Positions 21,860 to 57,095 of a stretch of DNA of 64,000 nt are shown here, in pieces. The DNA is taken from the NCBI GenBank assembly GCA_964017155.1, contig OZ024862.1, positions 30,477,158 through 30,541,157 of the forward strand, written 5' to 3'. Made by a program: the position numbers and the translations under genes. Source of the DNA: Oasisia sp. SBJ-2009 (Eukaryota; Annelida; Polychaeta; Sabellida; Siboglinidae). Each line of letters opens with the position of its first letter. Within the stretch, counting starts at the first letter, position 1. Under the pieces are notes generated by a model. That model was not told the origin of the DNA. It did not search any database and worked only from the letters and a program-made list of their open reading frames with translations.

Positions 21860-23081
21860 TACAGTATTTGTCTACGCCATATCTCCAGCAATAAAACCAT
21901 TCAGAGGCGCATTACAATTTACATGAATATACAGATTACCTAAACATTTTAAATAGAGACTGCTCCATTTGGTACAGTTACACTTACAGGTTAATGGGTA
22001 AGTTTAGGCCATTGGTCTTTGTTGGCCGGTGCCCATACCCCAGGCTGAGTCAATGTTTGCTAGTCTTACTTTGAACGGTGGAACAGTTTCAGCGTCTACC
22101 AATTAGGTTGTGGGAGCCTGTTCAAAGTGTAGGCCTATACTAGACCTACACTTATTAAGATGTAGCTTTGTCTTGCCTGCAATCGTCGTCGTTGTTTGTA
22201 CTTTTTGTAAGCAATCTCGTGTTATAGTCTTGTCATTCTGCTGAAAAGAAATTGTGCATCGACTTGTTATTTCCAGGAAGTTCGCTGGGTTAGATTAACT
22301 TTGTTCAACTTAGGCATATGGGGTGGTGTGTGGTAACTTTTTGGTGTAATACACGTAACAGAGTTACTAACCATTTGCTACTACAATCAACATTTTCACA
22401 TCGAAGGTTAATTCTGGAAGTTTCTTCAAAGTGGAAGGTAGTAGTAAAATGTGCGTTATATCCCGGATCGAGGCAGCCATTTTGTCCAATGAGTGTCGAG
22501 CTGCCACGTATGTTGTGACGCACGTTGTTCCAAGTTTTATATACGTGGATAATAATAATATATATATAAATAATAATAATGTTCTATATTTAAATAATAA
22601 TAATGTTCTATAATTAATATAATGGGTCTCATATGAAACATTGAAAAGAATTGTCTTTTATAAAGTCAACATGACCATTGGATATGCTGACTTTCAAATA
22701 TACATTATGATGTATGTAGGCCATTAAAATGACATAGAGATCTTCTTGTGAAAACCTGTTACGCCATTACTCGATCCACTGGATATCTGCCGGAAGTCAT
22801 AACAAGTGAAATGTGTTTCCTTTTATGGATATGAAATAACAAGTTATTCTTGAGAAAGCGCCTCGAGTAGGCAAACTAAATAGCATTGTCATGGCTTTGC
22901 AAATAATTAAATGCATGGCTCGGTCATATAGCCCTAGTAAGTGTGAAATATTTCCATATTCAAATCGTCTTGCGCATTTTTATTGTTTTCTGTAGCGTGG
23001 TACATTTTTATGAGACTGCTTCAGAGTGTCGCACTGGTCCATATATAGTTCATTGTTTCATTTGAATGCTTGGACCTAACC
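21860..23081. other. Upstream flank of the methyltransferase-like gene
   Basis: No supported gene. A pair of AAATAATAATAATGTTCTAT repeats sits at about 22560-22615. A TATA-like CATATATAG at 23040-23048 lies about 35 bases upstream of the next ATG; if used, it implies a very short 5' UTR. Confidence 0.4.
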
Positions 23082-24038
23082 ATGCTGCTTCGTCACAGAC
23101 ACCGCAGCGCTATTAAAAAGGTGCTAAAGTACAGCGGTTGTGCTGCCATGGTTTGCCTGTGCGGATTCATAATCTGCTTTCCAGAGTTTCTGGTCAAGCA
23201 GTTGTTTCCACCATTAACGAGCTCTGCTGAAGACACGTCAAGAGACGCTCACCGTGGTGCCGACCGGACAACGCAGTTGCCCTCTGACACGACCCAAACC
23301 GATTACGAGCGACTGCGCATGGCCGCGGCCTTTCGCAAACTCTCAAACTTCCTGTTCTTGTCGACGGAACGGAAGTGTGAGAATCTCTTTGCGCAGACGC
23401 GACGTGGGCCCAAACTCACGTACTCGGCCAGTTACTGGGACTACGTCGACTCGTACAAGAACGCTCTGAGTGCAGCCGGCGTTCTGAAGGAAGGCCGGAC
23501 GAACGAAGAGTCGTGGACAATCCATGAGATCGCCAAGTCGTCGTTCGTGAGGACCGTTTGTCTCACAGGATTCAACGGCGGGCTGTCGGCGTTCATGTGT
23601 CTCACGGCAAATCCGAACCTGAAAGTCTACGCATTCGACGAGCTGCGGTATAATTACACGAAGGAGCTTGCTACATTTATGTCGTGGGAATTCTACGACC
23701 GGATGACGATCACATTTGGAGACACGCGTCACACGATTGCGGAGTTCGTGAAAGCCAGACCGGCGTTTAGATGCGACATGTTCATCGTAGACGGCTCGAG
23801 AAGCCGAGAGAAACTTGAAGGCGACTTCAAAGATGTTGCTCGCTTGGTAAATCCTGCAGGTAACATTGTCATTGTTGAACTGTATGCCACCAACAACGCG
23901 GCACGTGTGTGGGAAAGTTACAAGGAACGGGGTGACGTGAAGGAACATTTCATGTGCAAATTCAATGAGTTGGATGTGCTATCTGTGAGATCGCGCAGTC
24001 ACATGGGGTTCGCAGTGGGTTCTTATGTTAACAAATGA
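23082..24038 (+). CDS. Intronless methyltransferase-like protein with an N-terminal membrane anchor
   Basis: The first in-frame ATG is at 23082 and gives 318 residues; an earlier TTG at 23070 is not a plausible start. A basic N-terminus (MLLRHRHRSAIKK) precedes one hydrophobic segment at about residues 18-34 and then a lumenal-type stretch, which suggests a type II membrane protein of the secretory pathway. The C-terminal two thirds match the Methyltransf_24 class: VCLTGFNGGLSAFM near residues 159-172 is the SAM-binding motif I, FGDTRHTIAEF follows, and CDMFIVDGSRSREKLEGDF near 231-249 is the VDG-containing acidic motif. The substrate is unknown. The gene has one exon and is more GC-rich than its flanks, so it could be a retrocopy or an old acquisition; no A-tail or target duplication was seen. 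Confidence 0.7.
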   Translation: MLLRHRHRSAIKKVLKYSGCAAMVCLCGFIICFPEFLVKQLFPPLTSSAEDTSRDAHRGADRTTQLPSDTTQTDYERLRMAAAFRKLSNFLFLSTERKCENLFAQTRRGPKLTYSASYWDYVDSYKNALSAAGVLKEGRTNEESWTIHEIAKSSFVRTVCLTGFNGGLSAFMCLTANPNLKVYAFDELRYNYTKELATFMSWEFYDRMTITFGDTRHTIAEFVKARPAFRCDMFIVDGSRSREKLEGDFKDVARLVNPAGNIVIVELYATNNAARVWESYKERGDVKEHFMCKFNELDVLSVRSRSHMGFAVGSYVNK

Positions 24039-25300
24039 CAATTGACATACGTTACGTTGATAGATGGGTACACAATTGTTTAGGTATCGATTCGGACATG
24101 GTGAATGTCTTTACAAAGTTGGAGGTCCGGTTGACCAACACGATAACGGCTGTTTGATGCTTCATCGAAAAATGGTCTTAGTCCCCAATGTTTTAACCCA
24201 GGTTCCAAGGTTACCGCGAACGTTTTTTTCAGATGTACATTACGTGTATTTTTTTATATCGCAAAGCAATAGTTTATAACAAGTGCGAACGTACAAAAAG
24301 CTAACTGTAGCCACAAATGGCTGCGTTCAACACTGGCTGCGTTCAACAACAGACCACTTGTCTGGATGTTAACGAAGCACGTACTCTGAATAGACCCTAT
24401 AAGTCTGTTAACTATTCAATTCCCACGCATTGCGAGTAATTGCGTTTGCGTTGTGAGCTGTCTACTATTGGCCCACTTGGGCTATTATATTTGTAGTTCG
24501 TATAACTTTGAGCGATACGTACGTCTATTGTGCAAAGCCAGTAGAGAGCACGTAGGTAAATATCCGCCTACAAACGCGTCAGAGACGGTTGAATACAGAT
24601 ATTACTGTGTATTGGATGGACATATTAAATTGTCTAAGTCTACTCAGCAAAACTATTTTAGAGAGCTTCATTGATCATATTCCACAATTCCACCCTCTAC
24701 GTGCGGTCTTGTTTTTATGATAATGGTGCGGCCGCTTTCTGTGAGCTGTCGTGTTCACCCTGAAGCCATGGCAATAATTGCGGAAGTACAATTAATAGCC
24801 CGACACTTTAACAGCGTCGGGGTGTTGTGGCGTTAATTGTTATTACTGACCATAAACATTGCTGTGTCTGCCATATGTAGTATAATTTTTATTTTAGTAT
24901 GTACATTCATACAAACCCTTCATATAGAAGGTGAAGTTATCGGAATTGACGAACTTTCGAAAAGGCGACAGGTGGAATAGTACCACCTTCCCCTCATTGA
25001 CAATCCGTAATTTTTATAAAAATCGATAAATACCATGTCGTAGTATTACATCTATAGAGTCTTATTTATTGTGATGCAATTTCTTCTCTAAGAATCGACC
25101 AATTGCTTGTTATTACCAATGGTTATAATATGGTCTATGCATACTTGTCCAGAAGTTCTGAAAAAGAAACGTCGTATGACTATAACATTTAAATTTAACA
25201 TTTGAGATAATTATAGTATTTACGGGAACCTCTGTAAAAATATAATCTAATGGAAGAATACTGCATTATTCACACTAGATGATGGAAGTGTGCAGATAAA
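24039..25300. other. 3' flank, no gene seen
   Basis: AT-rich sequence without a supported ORF. A short tandem duplication, ACTGGCTGCGTTCAACA-like, lies at about 24318-24345. Confidence 0.4.
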
Positions 25301-25319
25301 CATATGCGTAGTGAAGCTC

Positions 25320-26075
<756 letters not shown>

Positions 26076-26279
26076 GGTAGTCTGGAGGGACACAAAACCC
26101 TCCCCTTGAGACACGCCACAAACATCGGTTCTTCTGTCGCACTGCCGTCACGTAATCTCGGATTGTGACATCGGAAGGAGCGGGTGGGGGGGGCTGTTGT
26201 ACACGTCACAAGTTCTGCTTTACCTTTGTCTCGGCTCCATTTTTGTTAAAAAGATACGACCCAGGGGACCCGCGCTTAA

Positions 26280-26560
26280 ACACGCGTGCTTGCGGACACA
26301 CGCGCGCGCGCACATAGACACACACACACACACACACATACGCACACACATCCACCCACACATACACGTACACACACATATAGGCTTACCCATATGCGCA
26401 CACACATACGCTGATATGCACACATGCTCACACACACGCATACACATACGCTCACTCACACATACATATACGCGCACACACATGCGCACCCACATGCATG
26501 CACACGCATACACATGCGCACACATACACGCGCGCGCGCACACACCCAGACACGTCGACA
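26280..26560. repeat. CA/CACATA-rich imperfect microsatellite
   Basis: Alternating CA, CG and CATA units with a CGCGCGCG core at 26299-26311 and another at 26529-26540. Between this block and the previous one, 26073-26279 is non-repetitive. The segment 26595-26665 ends with a degenerate B-box-like ACCCGATTTCAAGAC and may be an old SINE head. Confidence 0.85.
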
Positions 26561-26893
26561 GAGGCGATGGTGCCACAGGACACAAGACTTGGCCGTATAG
26601 CGCGGTGACGCAGTGGGTGAAGCATCGGAGAGTCTGTCATTCGGAAGAACCCGATTTCAAGACATGTCCTGTGTTGAATCTTCTGTAAGTTTGTTTATTT
26701 TATGTGTTCTAGTTACATGTATGAATTACCAATGGAACTGGCGATACTTATACAAATTAATAGTATTCGCGTATTAATTGCAACATAGCTAAATTCTCCC
26801 GAGAGAACTCGAAATTTGTATTCGATTGAACAAGTCTGCCATGAACGCAAATGTACAGAATAAAGACTTGATATTGAGCTAGACGTACAAGAC

Positions 26894-26897
<4 letters not shown>

Positions 26898-26941
<44 letters not shown>
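26898..26941. repeat. (TA)n microsatellite
   Basis: About 22 TA units in an AT-rich stretch. Confidence 0.9.
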
Positions 26942-26947
<6 letters not shown>

Positions 26948-27374
26948 GTTTACAAATAGAAAGGTATATAAGATCTTATAACTTTTAATTTCATCTATTA
27001 AAATTCACATCTACCCAATATAATCGTTCAGTCGCCATGGTCAAATAGGTTGAAGTATGTTATTTTGACACACGTGCGTGCGTATGCATACACAATGCTG
27101 GCGTATCCACACACCTGCCCTAAAACAAGGCGTATAAACAGACGACACTGAACAGATACGGTGCGTATCGAATGTGCTTAAATTGAAACACCCACTGCAC
27201 ACGTTCTATTCGGCCGGTGCATATTTTTATTTGAGTGCAACAGTTGGCATGTTGACATGAACTGGGCGGCCAGAGTCCACCGTCGTGTCCTAGTGGCTAG
27301 TACACACGTAGAGTGGACCTGTCACCCGCGTACGTACAACCCTCTCTCTCGGACAGCGCCGAAATCTCGGTGGA

Positions 27375-27505
27375 ATGCAGCGCTTCCAGAAGTGGTCGAC
27401 ACTGTTCGCTGAGGCCGAGACGATGGATCGCAGCTATATGGCGGACGAGCTGAGGCCAGCGCGCCGGCGGGACAGGTTCATGGCGCGGGTGAAGTTGCGG
27501 AAACG
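27375..27505 (+). CDS. Plausible first coding exon of an unknown gene
   Basis: In a locally GC-rich window an ATG at 27375 opens 43 codons (MQRFQKWSTLFAEAE.., DRFMARVKLRK) ending at AAACG|gtgagt, a strong donor, phase 2. The composition (K, R, E, M, aromatic) is protein-like and unlike the surrounding repeats. GC-rich sequence with CpG continues upstream for about 150 bases, consistent with a promoter and 5' UTR. I could not find the next exon; the downstream 3.5 kb is mostly microsatellite. The protein is not recognised. It is too short for ordinary ORF listing. Confidence 0.4.
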
Positions 27506-27742
27506 GTGAGTCGGTCTCGGGCAGCTACGCCTACGGCGATCGAGTCGCTCGCGCGGTACGTGGCAGTCGATGTGAGATAACCGCCCGAGGCTAGACGCGC
27601 TGAACGCTTTAAGCGATATGCGAGATCGGGCGTTTGTCGACTACTTGAGTGGCGAACGGTATAAACAACAGTCATTGTTATGTAAATAGAAAGTAACACG
27701 GGACTCTGACACAGACACAGGTGCATGGTTGCCGGTCGGCTT

Positions 27743-27946
27743 TACCCAGATACGTACATGCAAACGTTAGCAGGAACGTTGGTTTAACGTTTAAATACGA
27801 ACGTTTTCTTTGCCTTATTTTGCTCGTTTCAGTTTCTAAACAAACAAAAACAACAACAAACTAACGTTTCGGGAACGTTAGAGATGTAACCGTATTATAT
27901 ATAACCAATGCAAACGTTTTTATAACGTTTGCATGCTATCTGGGTA
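27743..27946. mobile_element. ~200-bp MITE with TA target duplication (Tc1/mariner-like)
   Basis: TACCCAGATACGTACATGC at the left end matches GCATGCTATCTGGGTA at the right end in reverse complement, and the match continues into CAAACGTTA. The element proper is 27745-27944, flanked by TA on both sides. The interior has several AACGTT motifs in both orientations. The TA duplication and short length suggest a Tc1/mariner-type MITE. Confidence 0.7.
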
Positions 27947-28274
27947 TATAGTGATCTTTATTTCTAAACGGAAATGCGTCTCGCCGAAAGAATTTAATGA
28001 AATATTCTTGTCAGTCATGATATATTTACGCATACACCACTGTTTATTCGCGTTCTCGTATCAGACAGCTCAGGTAACTAAACAAGCCTAAAATCGAGCG
28101 AGGTCGGGTGCTGAGGAAATCGAAAAGTTATACGCCGTGCATCCTTCAGTTATTGTTGCGGAATGTTAATTACAATGCCCCTCCAAATAATGGTTAGGTC
28201 TGGAAACCCTATGGAATTGAGTACAAATCCATATTACGAAATATCCAGCAAGAAATGTTTATTTAAAAAAAGTA

Positions 28275-28395
28275 CGTGTGTTTGTGCGTGTGTGTGTGTG
28301 CGTGCGTGCGTGTGTGCGTGCGTGCGTGCGTGCGTATGTATGTATGTATGTATGTATGTATACGCAAAACATACACACACACGCACGCACGCATT
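28275..28395. repeat. GTGC/GTAT compound microsatellite
   Basis: GT, GTGC and GTAT tetranucleotide runs follow one another and end in CACACGCACGCACG, so the block is partly self-complementary. Confidence 0.9.
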
Positions 28396-28627
28396 ATTAT
28401 GCTGTGTTCTGCTGTAGTGGTTGTGGATGACAGCGCCGGTACGAGTGGTGGCCAGTTGTACACTTGAGCCAGTCACGAACAATTCAAATGCCTGTCAATA
28501 ATACGTTCACCTTTGACCATACAAACAGTTCGCGTACATGGCAAATGTATGTTTCAAGAGCTTGTAGATGTAACAATTCAAGAAATCCTTCGGTATCTTC
28601 ACCCCTTCAATACGTTCCGGAAATGAG

Positions 28628-29672
<1,045 letters not shown>

Positions 29673-29730
29673 GTTAATACCACGCTTAGGTATATAAATT
29701 ATAGCGGTTTTGAGATAAGATAGCTGATTG

Positions 29731-29880
29731 TGTGTGTGTGTGTGTGCGTGTGCGTGTGCGTGTGCGTGTGCGTGTGCGTGTGCGTGTGCGTGTGCGTGTG
29801 CGTGTGCGTGTGCGTGTGCGTGTGCGTGTGCGTGTGCGTGTGGGTGTGCGTGTGCGTGTGTGTACACACGTGCGTGTGTG
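29731..29880. repeat. (GTGTGC)n microsatellite
   Basis: GTGTGC hexamers in near-perfect register for over 100 bases. This alternating purine-pyrimidine tract is strongly Z-DNA-prone. Confidence 0.95.
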
Positions 29881-30075
29881 TGAGGCATGTGTGCGCATGT
29901 CCGAGCGTGAGTGCGTGCCCTTTTTTCAATGGAGCAGAGGCAGCTTTTTTAACTGCAATTTTTTTTTCAATTATGACTTTGGCACAGGATTTCGAAAGTA
30001 TTGTGCGCAAATTACCAAGCCAAACATTCCAGATATATAATAATTGTAATTATAGAGTCTATATAATGGTGGCCG

Positions 30076-30393
30076 GGTCCCTTGGCAAAAAAACTTTAAA
30101 TTTTCTATAGAATATTCTATAGGATTTTTGCTTATGGTTTTCTATAGGATTTTTGCCAATAGTTTTCTATAGGATTTTTGCCAATAGTTTTCTATAGAAG
30201 AATCTATAGAATTCTTTTGTAAACTATAGAAAAATCTATAAAATTATATAGAAAACTTTAGGACACACACAATCTATAGAAAATTCTGTAGAATGCTATA
30301 GAAAACTGCTAAATTCCATAGAATTCTATAGAAATCTATAGAAAATCTATAGAAAATCTATAGTTTTTCTATATAATTTTTTGCCAAGGGGTC
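30076..30393. mobile_element. 310-bp MITE made of CTATAG-type repeats
   Basis: CCTTGGCAAAAAA at 30080 is mirrored by TTTTTTGCCAAGG ending at 30389, and GGTC flanks both sides (30076-30079 and 30390-30393), which may be a 4-bp target duplication. The interior is almost entirely variants of TTTTCTATAG and its complement. Superfamily unknown. Confidence 0.6.
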
Positions 30394-31100
30394 GCATGCA
30401 GTGAGAGTCTACCATATCCAACCTGCATGCATGGCAACCTATAGCTCTTAAATTAGAGGACTTATCTAGATCCTATATAGCTACCTCATCGTACGCACAG
30501 AACCAATTTCTCTCCCACCTCCTATATGTTACTGCCACGCCCCCTCCCCGAAAAGTACACCATTGAAATCTATCTAGGCTGCAGTGTCAGAGATCAGCCT
30601 GGTTAAAAATAGCCCTAGGCTGCCCCTAGGCCCCGACACCGACAATTACATAACGCACATACAGTTCAGGTGCAGTGTTTACTGCTGATACTCTGCGTGT
30701 CATCTGTTGACGTGCTACCTGGGCAGTGTATCTTGTAACATTAATACTGGGATCACTGTAATGATTTGTTTACTCATGCGTGTTATCGTGTGTCTTATCT
30801 CGCACTTGCTCGAAGCACGTGCAACTTGTTTACAGCTGTAGTGACTGTCGCCGACGAGAATTGTCGCTGCTCAGCTACGTCATCCGTGCCACGAAGTGTA
30901 AAATATTTCTTTGGTATTACTCCGCAATGCAAATTGGGTGCATTCATTTTTTTAGAGCATCACATCTCTTGCGTTTTGAACAACACTAAATAAGTACATT
31001 TCGCCCAAATGTGTGTATGAACGATATTACATAATAAGACTTATGAAGTATTGTTGCCAATTAAGGCGGACTCTTTTATAGCCGGTGTGAGCTTCCTACA
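30394..31100. other. Intergenic, upstream of AP1G1
   Basis: Mixed-composition sequence with no supported gene. Two short frames at about 30766-30993 overlap each other and do not look conserved. Confidence 0.4.
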
Positions 31101-31109
31101 AAAGGGGTT

Positions 31110-31193
31110 ACGAGGCTACAGGCGCAGCCATTTTGCGAAGTCAGTAAGCAATCTCCAGTTTAATTTGGGGATATTTTCTTCTTAGCAGCGCAG
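31110..31193 (+). promoter_or_regulatory. Likely AP1G1 first noncoding exon and core promoter
   Basis: The start-codon exon of AP1G1 begins at a splice acceptor, so a noncoding exon must lie upstream. The best candidate carries GCAGCCATTTTGCG at about 31123-31136, a YY1-type core-promoter motif usually found at transcription starts of housekeeping genes, followed by a strong donor GCGCAG|gtatgg at 31193/31194. The exact start is not determined. Confidence 0.45.
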
Positions 31194-32433
31194 GTATGGT
31201 GAACTCAAACAATTTCTGAATGCTGTTCTTCCTAATTTTCCCGGCGTATCAAACGTAGTTATGGCATCGTGTTATCCGCAGTGTTTTGCTGTATTGTTTT
31301 GACACCGCGTACCTTCCGCAGCCTGTCACACTCTCACGCCCTGTCTCGATGCGGGTGTGTTCGGTGTATGCCGAATACTTGCGTGCGATCATGTCTTTTC
31401 ACATTAAATTTCGTTTGGTACCATCTAGTAAAAAATAGTAAATGCAGTTCTGTGTGATTTATGCTTTGCAGATCGTCTGACAGGTGTGATTTTCTTTCTA
31501 ACGATTCGTTTGTAAAGCATACATCGATGACATTTGACTCGCTGTCAGAAATAAACACAAAATACTTAAATACTAAAATAGCATTCGGAGTGGCAATGTC
31601 GGTCACTTTGACATTAATTTAACATTGATAATGTCAATGGCATTTAATTTGACACTCTTACTTAACTGACCTAACTTATTAGCAGAATCTGTCAGGTAGG
31701 CATTTCCTTTGGTTGAAGCATAGTTTTGGGAGATTTGATTAGGGTCAGTAAGATCAGTCTAGTTTGGGCCATTTAATTAAGTACAAACATTACTTTTGTT
31801 TTAGCCTCGGTTGATCTTTCGATACTTCATCGATCTTTGATACCCGGATTACCATCATCTTTAGATACATCTTTGATATTTCATACTCCCGATATTTCAA
31901 TAGCTTGTCGATTCCAATACATCAAGTTTTTTCAACATCAGTGCGAAGACCTAGCATTACATTGCAAAGTTATGCTTGGGGACGATGCCCAGGTGCCACT
32001 TAGATTTATCTACACTATGGGCCGGCCTAACTGTGGGACATACAGCTACTCTGCATTGGGTTTAACTTTTTGAGTGAGTTATCTGTTATGTTGTGTGCGA
32101 ATGATAAAATATAAATATCATAATTATTGAGGCTTTGTTTGGTGGTGTTTGGTGGAACTACCCCTTACAAAAACACAACATCCTACCTAATAAAGATAAT
32201 GTTGTAAACTTGTAGTTTGCTTTTTCACATCAATTTAGATGGAAACAGATTTGAAAACATCCATGGACCTAGAGTGTAAGATCAAATTAAAAAAGAACCT
32301 TGAAAAAATTACACATCAATTACAATTCACTGCATGCAACATGGTAATAAGGATGTATTTTCGATGTACATAAGATGTATATGATGGAATTCATAGATAT
32401 ATGACAAAAATCTGTACATATGCAGTAGTTGTC
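31194..32433 (+). other. Presumed 5' UTR intron of AP1G1
   Basis: No supported coding region; the short frames at 31269-31457 and 31837-32073 have no recognisable domain. A run of GACATT-type motifs lies near 31560-31650. Confidence 0.35.
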
Positions 32434-34225
32434 CTCTTGTAGGCTCTGGGGTAGAGCTTCAAACTCTTGACTAAGAGAACCCAGAACGAACCCTGTGCTG
32501 TAGTGTGACACCTTCGGCAGTTCATTCACTGTACATTGCTCCAGTTCATTTAGCTGTATGAGTACCTGGTTATAGACAGTGGTGGATATTTGTAAAAGCA
32601 GCCTTCGTGCATTAAACCTTTTTATACCAGATACGCACCGATGCGTAGTTGCCGCATCTTACCAGATACGCATCGGTGCGTATTTACCAACGTGTCCGCC
32701 CATGTGGCCATATTGAATAAATTAAAATCCCCCACTTCCGTCATACGAAGAGAACGAGGCTACACCACACTTCCTGCAAGGCAGACGCCATTTTATTGCG
32801 GCAATTTCAGTGGTTTTAAACGTGTTTTTGGAAAGTTTTGTTTTGTGTTGTTCGTCGCGGCATTTAAAAATGGCGGACGGTGGTGCTTCACACAGCGAAG
32901 GCAGTGATATTTCGGGAGTTGACAAGTTTATAAACGAGGATTTTGAAGGAGAATTAGCGGGAGAGAATGTCGACCCACTGCCCTGGATCGAGTGCAGGAT
33001 GGCGGCGACGAAACCAGACCGCAGTGGATTGACAATTTGTTTCACGAATCCAACGAGTCTGGGGATGATTTATAGGGTTTCCACCCCGGCTGGGTGACTG
33101 ATCCTCGCCGCTTTCGCCCTGTCAGTGCGCCAGATTGCTCCCTGGATGGCACAGGCCATGAACTATGGTTGTAGTGAGTGCTCTGTGCCTCTGCACCAGA
33201 AATGCCTGAGGGCACACATCAACCAGTCGAACATTGGCAGACAGGGTTGTCATGTAAATCGATGGATCGTTCTGTAGTTCTAGTTGTTGTTTTGTAATAA
33301 ATTTATTGTTTACACATAGCATACATATTTCTGGAACTCATTTTGTCAGTAGGAGAGATAGTATTGACTGCTGGAAGGAAATAATATGATAATATCCATT
33401 GTTGTTACTTGTCATCTTACAAAACTAATATTTTCGGACTGACATACCTGATGAATATTGCTCATAACATTCCTTCTACCCGTCACACAGGTATATTAGC
33501 AAAATGTAGCTATTGAATTTTTCTACAACTCTTGTAATTGAAGTTGCTTTCTATTCATGCAAAAAACAGTAGCAGAGTTATTATTGACTGCTGGAAGGAA
33601 ATAATATGATAATATCCATACTTGTTACTTGTCATCTTACAAAACTAATATTTTCAGACTGACATACCTGATGAATATTGCTCATAACATTCCTTCTACC
33701 CGTCACACAGGAATAATTCTTATAGCAAAATGTAGCTATTGAATTTGTCTACAACTCTTGTAATTGAAGTTGCTTTCTATTCATGCAAGAAACAGTCGAA
33801 ACGTTGTGCTGAAGTTCAGTCATGCATTTTGTAAAAAAAATCGAAAAACTTTCCTCTGATTTCAACTTATAATATCATAGTTGAATAAACAGTTCTATTT
33901 ATATGATGCACATCAATGGAAAGCTGCATTTCTTAGCTTTCATTTGATATACAACACTTGTATATATGTTATGTAGTTGCTGAGAAAATCAAATTTGACA
34001 CACACCATGTAATTTTTTTTTCCATATCCGTTTTTTCTCCCAATTGTTCTGGTAACATGGGTATAATTTCTGGGCGGACGTCTGGTATAAAAAGGGTTAA
34101 TTACAATGAGGCTGGAGAAGTTGGGATGGTGTTTGATTGAACAGGTCTGTCAGAGAATAAAATGTAAAGCGTTTTGAGCAGTCCTAAGGATTGGATAGTA
34201 CGCTATAATATATTAATTTATCTGT
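32434..34225 (+). mobile_element. SINE copy split by a piggyBac-like insertion, abutting the AP1G1 start exon
   Basis: The tRNA-like head (GGGGTAGAGCTTC at about 32448) and body, including CATTGCTCCAGTTCATTTAG and TGGTTATAGACAGTGG, run to TTAA at 32612-32615. After the inserted element the same SINE resumes at 34097-34100 with TTAA and continues (GAACAGGTCTGTCAGAG, AAAGCGTTTTGAGC, ACGCTATAATAT). The 3' tail TTATCTGTACCCTTTGTAG leads straight into the AP1G1 acceptor at 34236. It is diverged from the intact copy at 21142-21480, so it is older than the piggyBac insertion. Confidence 0.8.
32612..34100 (+). mobile_element. piggyBac-like deletion derivative, copy 1
   Basis: The element is 32616-34096, flanked by the TTAA duplication typical of piggyBac. 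The ends are ACCTTTTTATACCAGA (CCC.. in copy 2) and TCTGGTATAAAAAGGG. An ATG at 32870 opens 75 codons with an acidic start (MADGGASHSEGSDISG.., NEDFEGELAGENVDPLPW), like a piggyBac transposase N-terminus. About 90 bases past its stop, a Cys/His cluster (CSECSVPLHQKCLRAH near 33170) resembles the C-terminal zinc-binding end. The catalytic middle is missing, so it is non-autonomous. Downstream, a ~230-bp segment is duplicated in tandem (33361-33590 and 33591-33810). The insertion lies inside a SINE. Confidence 0.85.
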
Positions 34226-34237
34226 ACCCTTTGTAGA

Positions 34238-56264
<22,027 letters not shown>

Positions 56265-57095
56265 CTGCCCTAGTATATCACCTTCCAGGTGCACCAAGGA
56301 CTTGAGAAGCCGTCTCGCAGTGCAGGCTTGCGACAGGAGAAAGCTTGCGTCACCGACGTCTGTCACGTCTTGTACTATTGTTCGGGGTCGCTGCCTCGAC
56401 GCAGGGCGTAGTCGTGTTGTATGACGAGACAGCCAATGCTTGCAAACAGATGCACACTGTGATCAAAAGTATGTGCGTCTGACATGTGTATATTTTATGC
56501 TGAGCAGCAGTTATGTATCGATGTAAATATGTTTTGACACCAGAACGAGTGAGTTAGAATCGACCGTGCTAGACAACTTGGCGAGCGCTTGGCGTACAAT
56601 CTTGTGGTCATCATTGCCCGTGTAGCAGTTGCTTATGGCAACAGCCAATCACTGTCCGGTGGAGCGTGACCAGATGTGAATGTAACAACAGCTGTGATGA
56701 CAATAGTTTGTGTCAGTTTGTGTATATCAGCGTGGGTAGTCCTGTTTGCAATCTCAGCCGCCCTGTCGTGTGTCTCCAACACAGATGGTTCCTACACCCT
56801 TGTACCAAACGAAGTGCTTCGGTAGCGATCTAAAGAGATGGTAGAGATATTTTGTGGGATGGGTAATTTAATCTACTTCTGGCAACAGGTGATTGCTGAC
56901 ACTAAATGACACCGCCACGACTTATGGTGAGACGACAGGTATGGGAGAAGTGATTCCTGCAGTGTGTTCACTCGGAGAGCATTTATTTGTGTCACTCACC
57001 CATTGCGCTCACTAACACTATTGTACAGTGCCTGCCTGTGATTGCATATGGCTCAACGTACAAGTGAAGAAATAAATGAAATTAGTATGAAAGTT
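56265..57095 (+). other. AP1G1 3' UTR and poly(A) signal
   Basis: The stop TAG is at 56262-56264. An AATAAA at 57071-57076 gives a predicted 3' end near 57095. This is the first canonical signal I find after the stop. Confidence 0.6.

Noticed and set aside
23343..23948. 201-codon minus-strand ORF
   Set aside because: Shadow of the methyltransferase-like gene on the plus strand.
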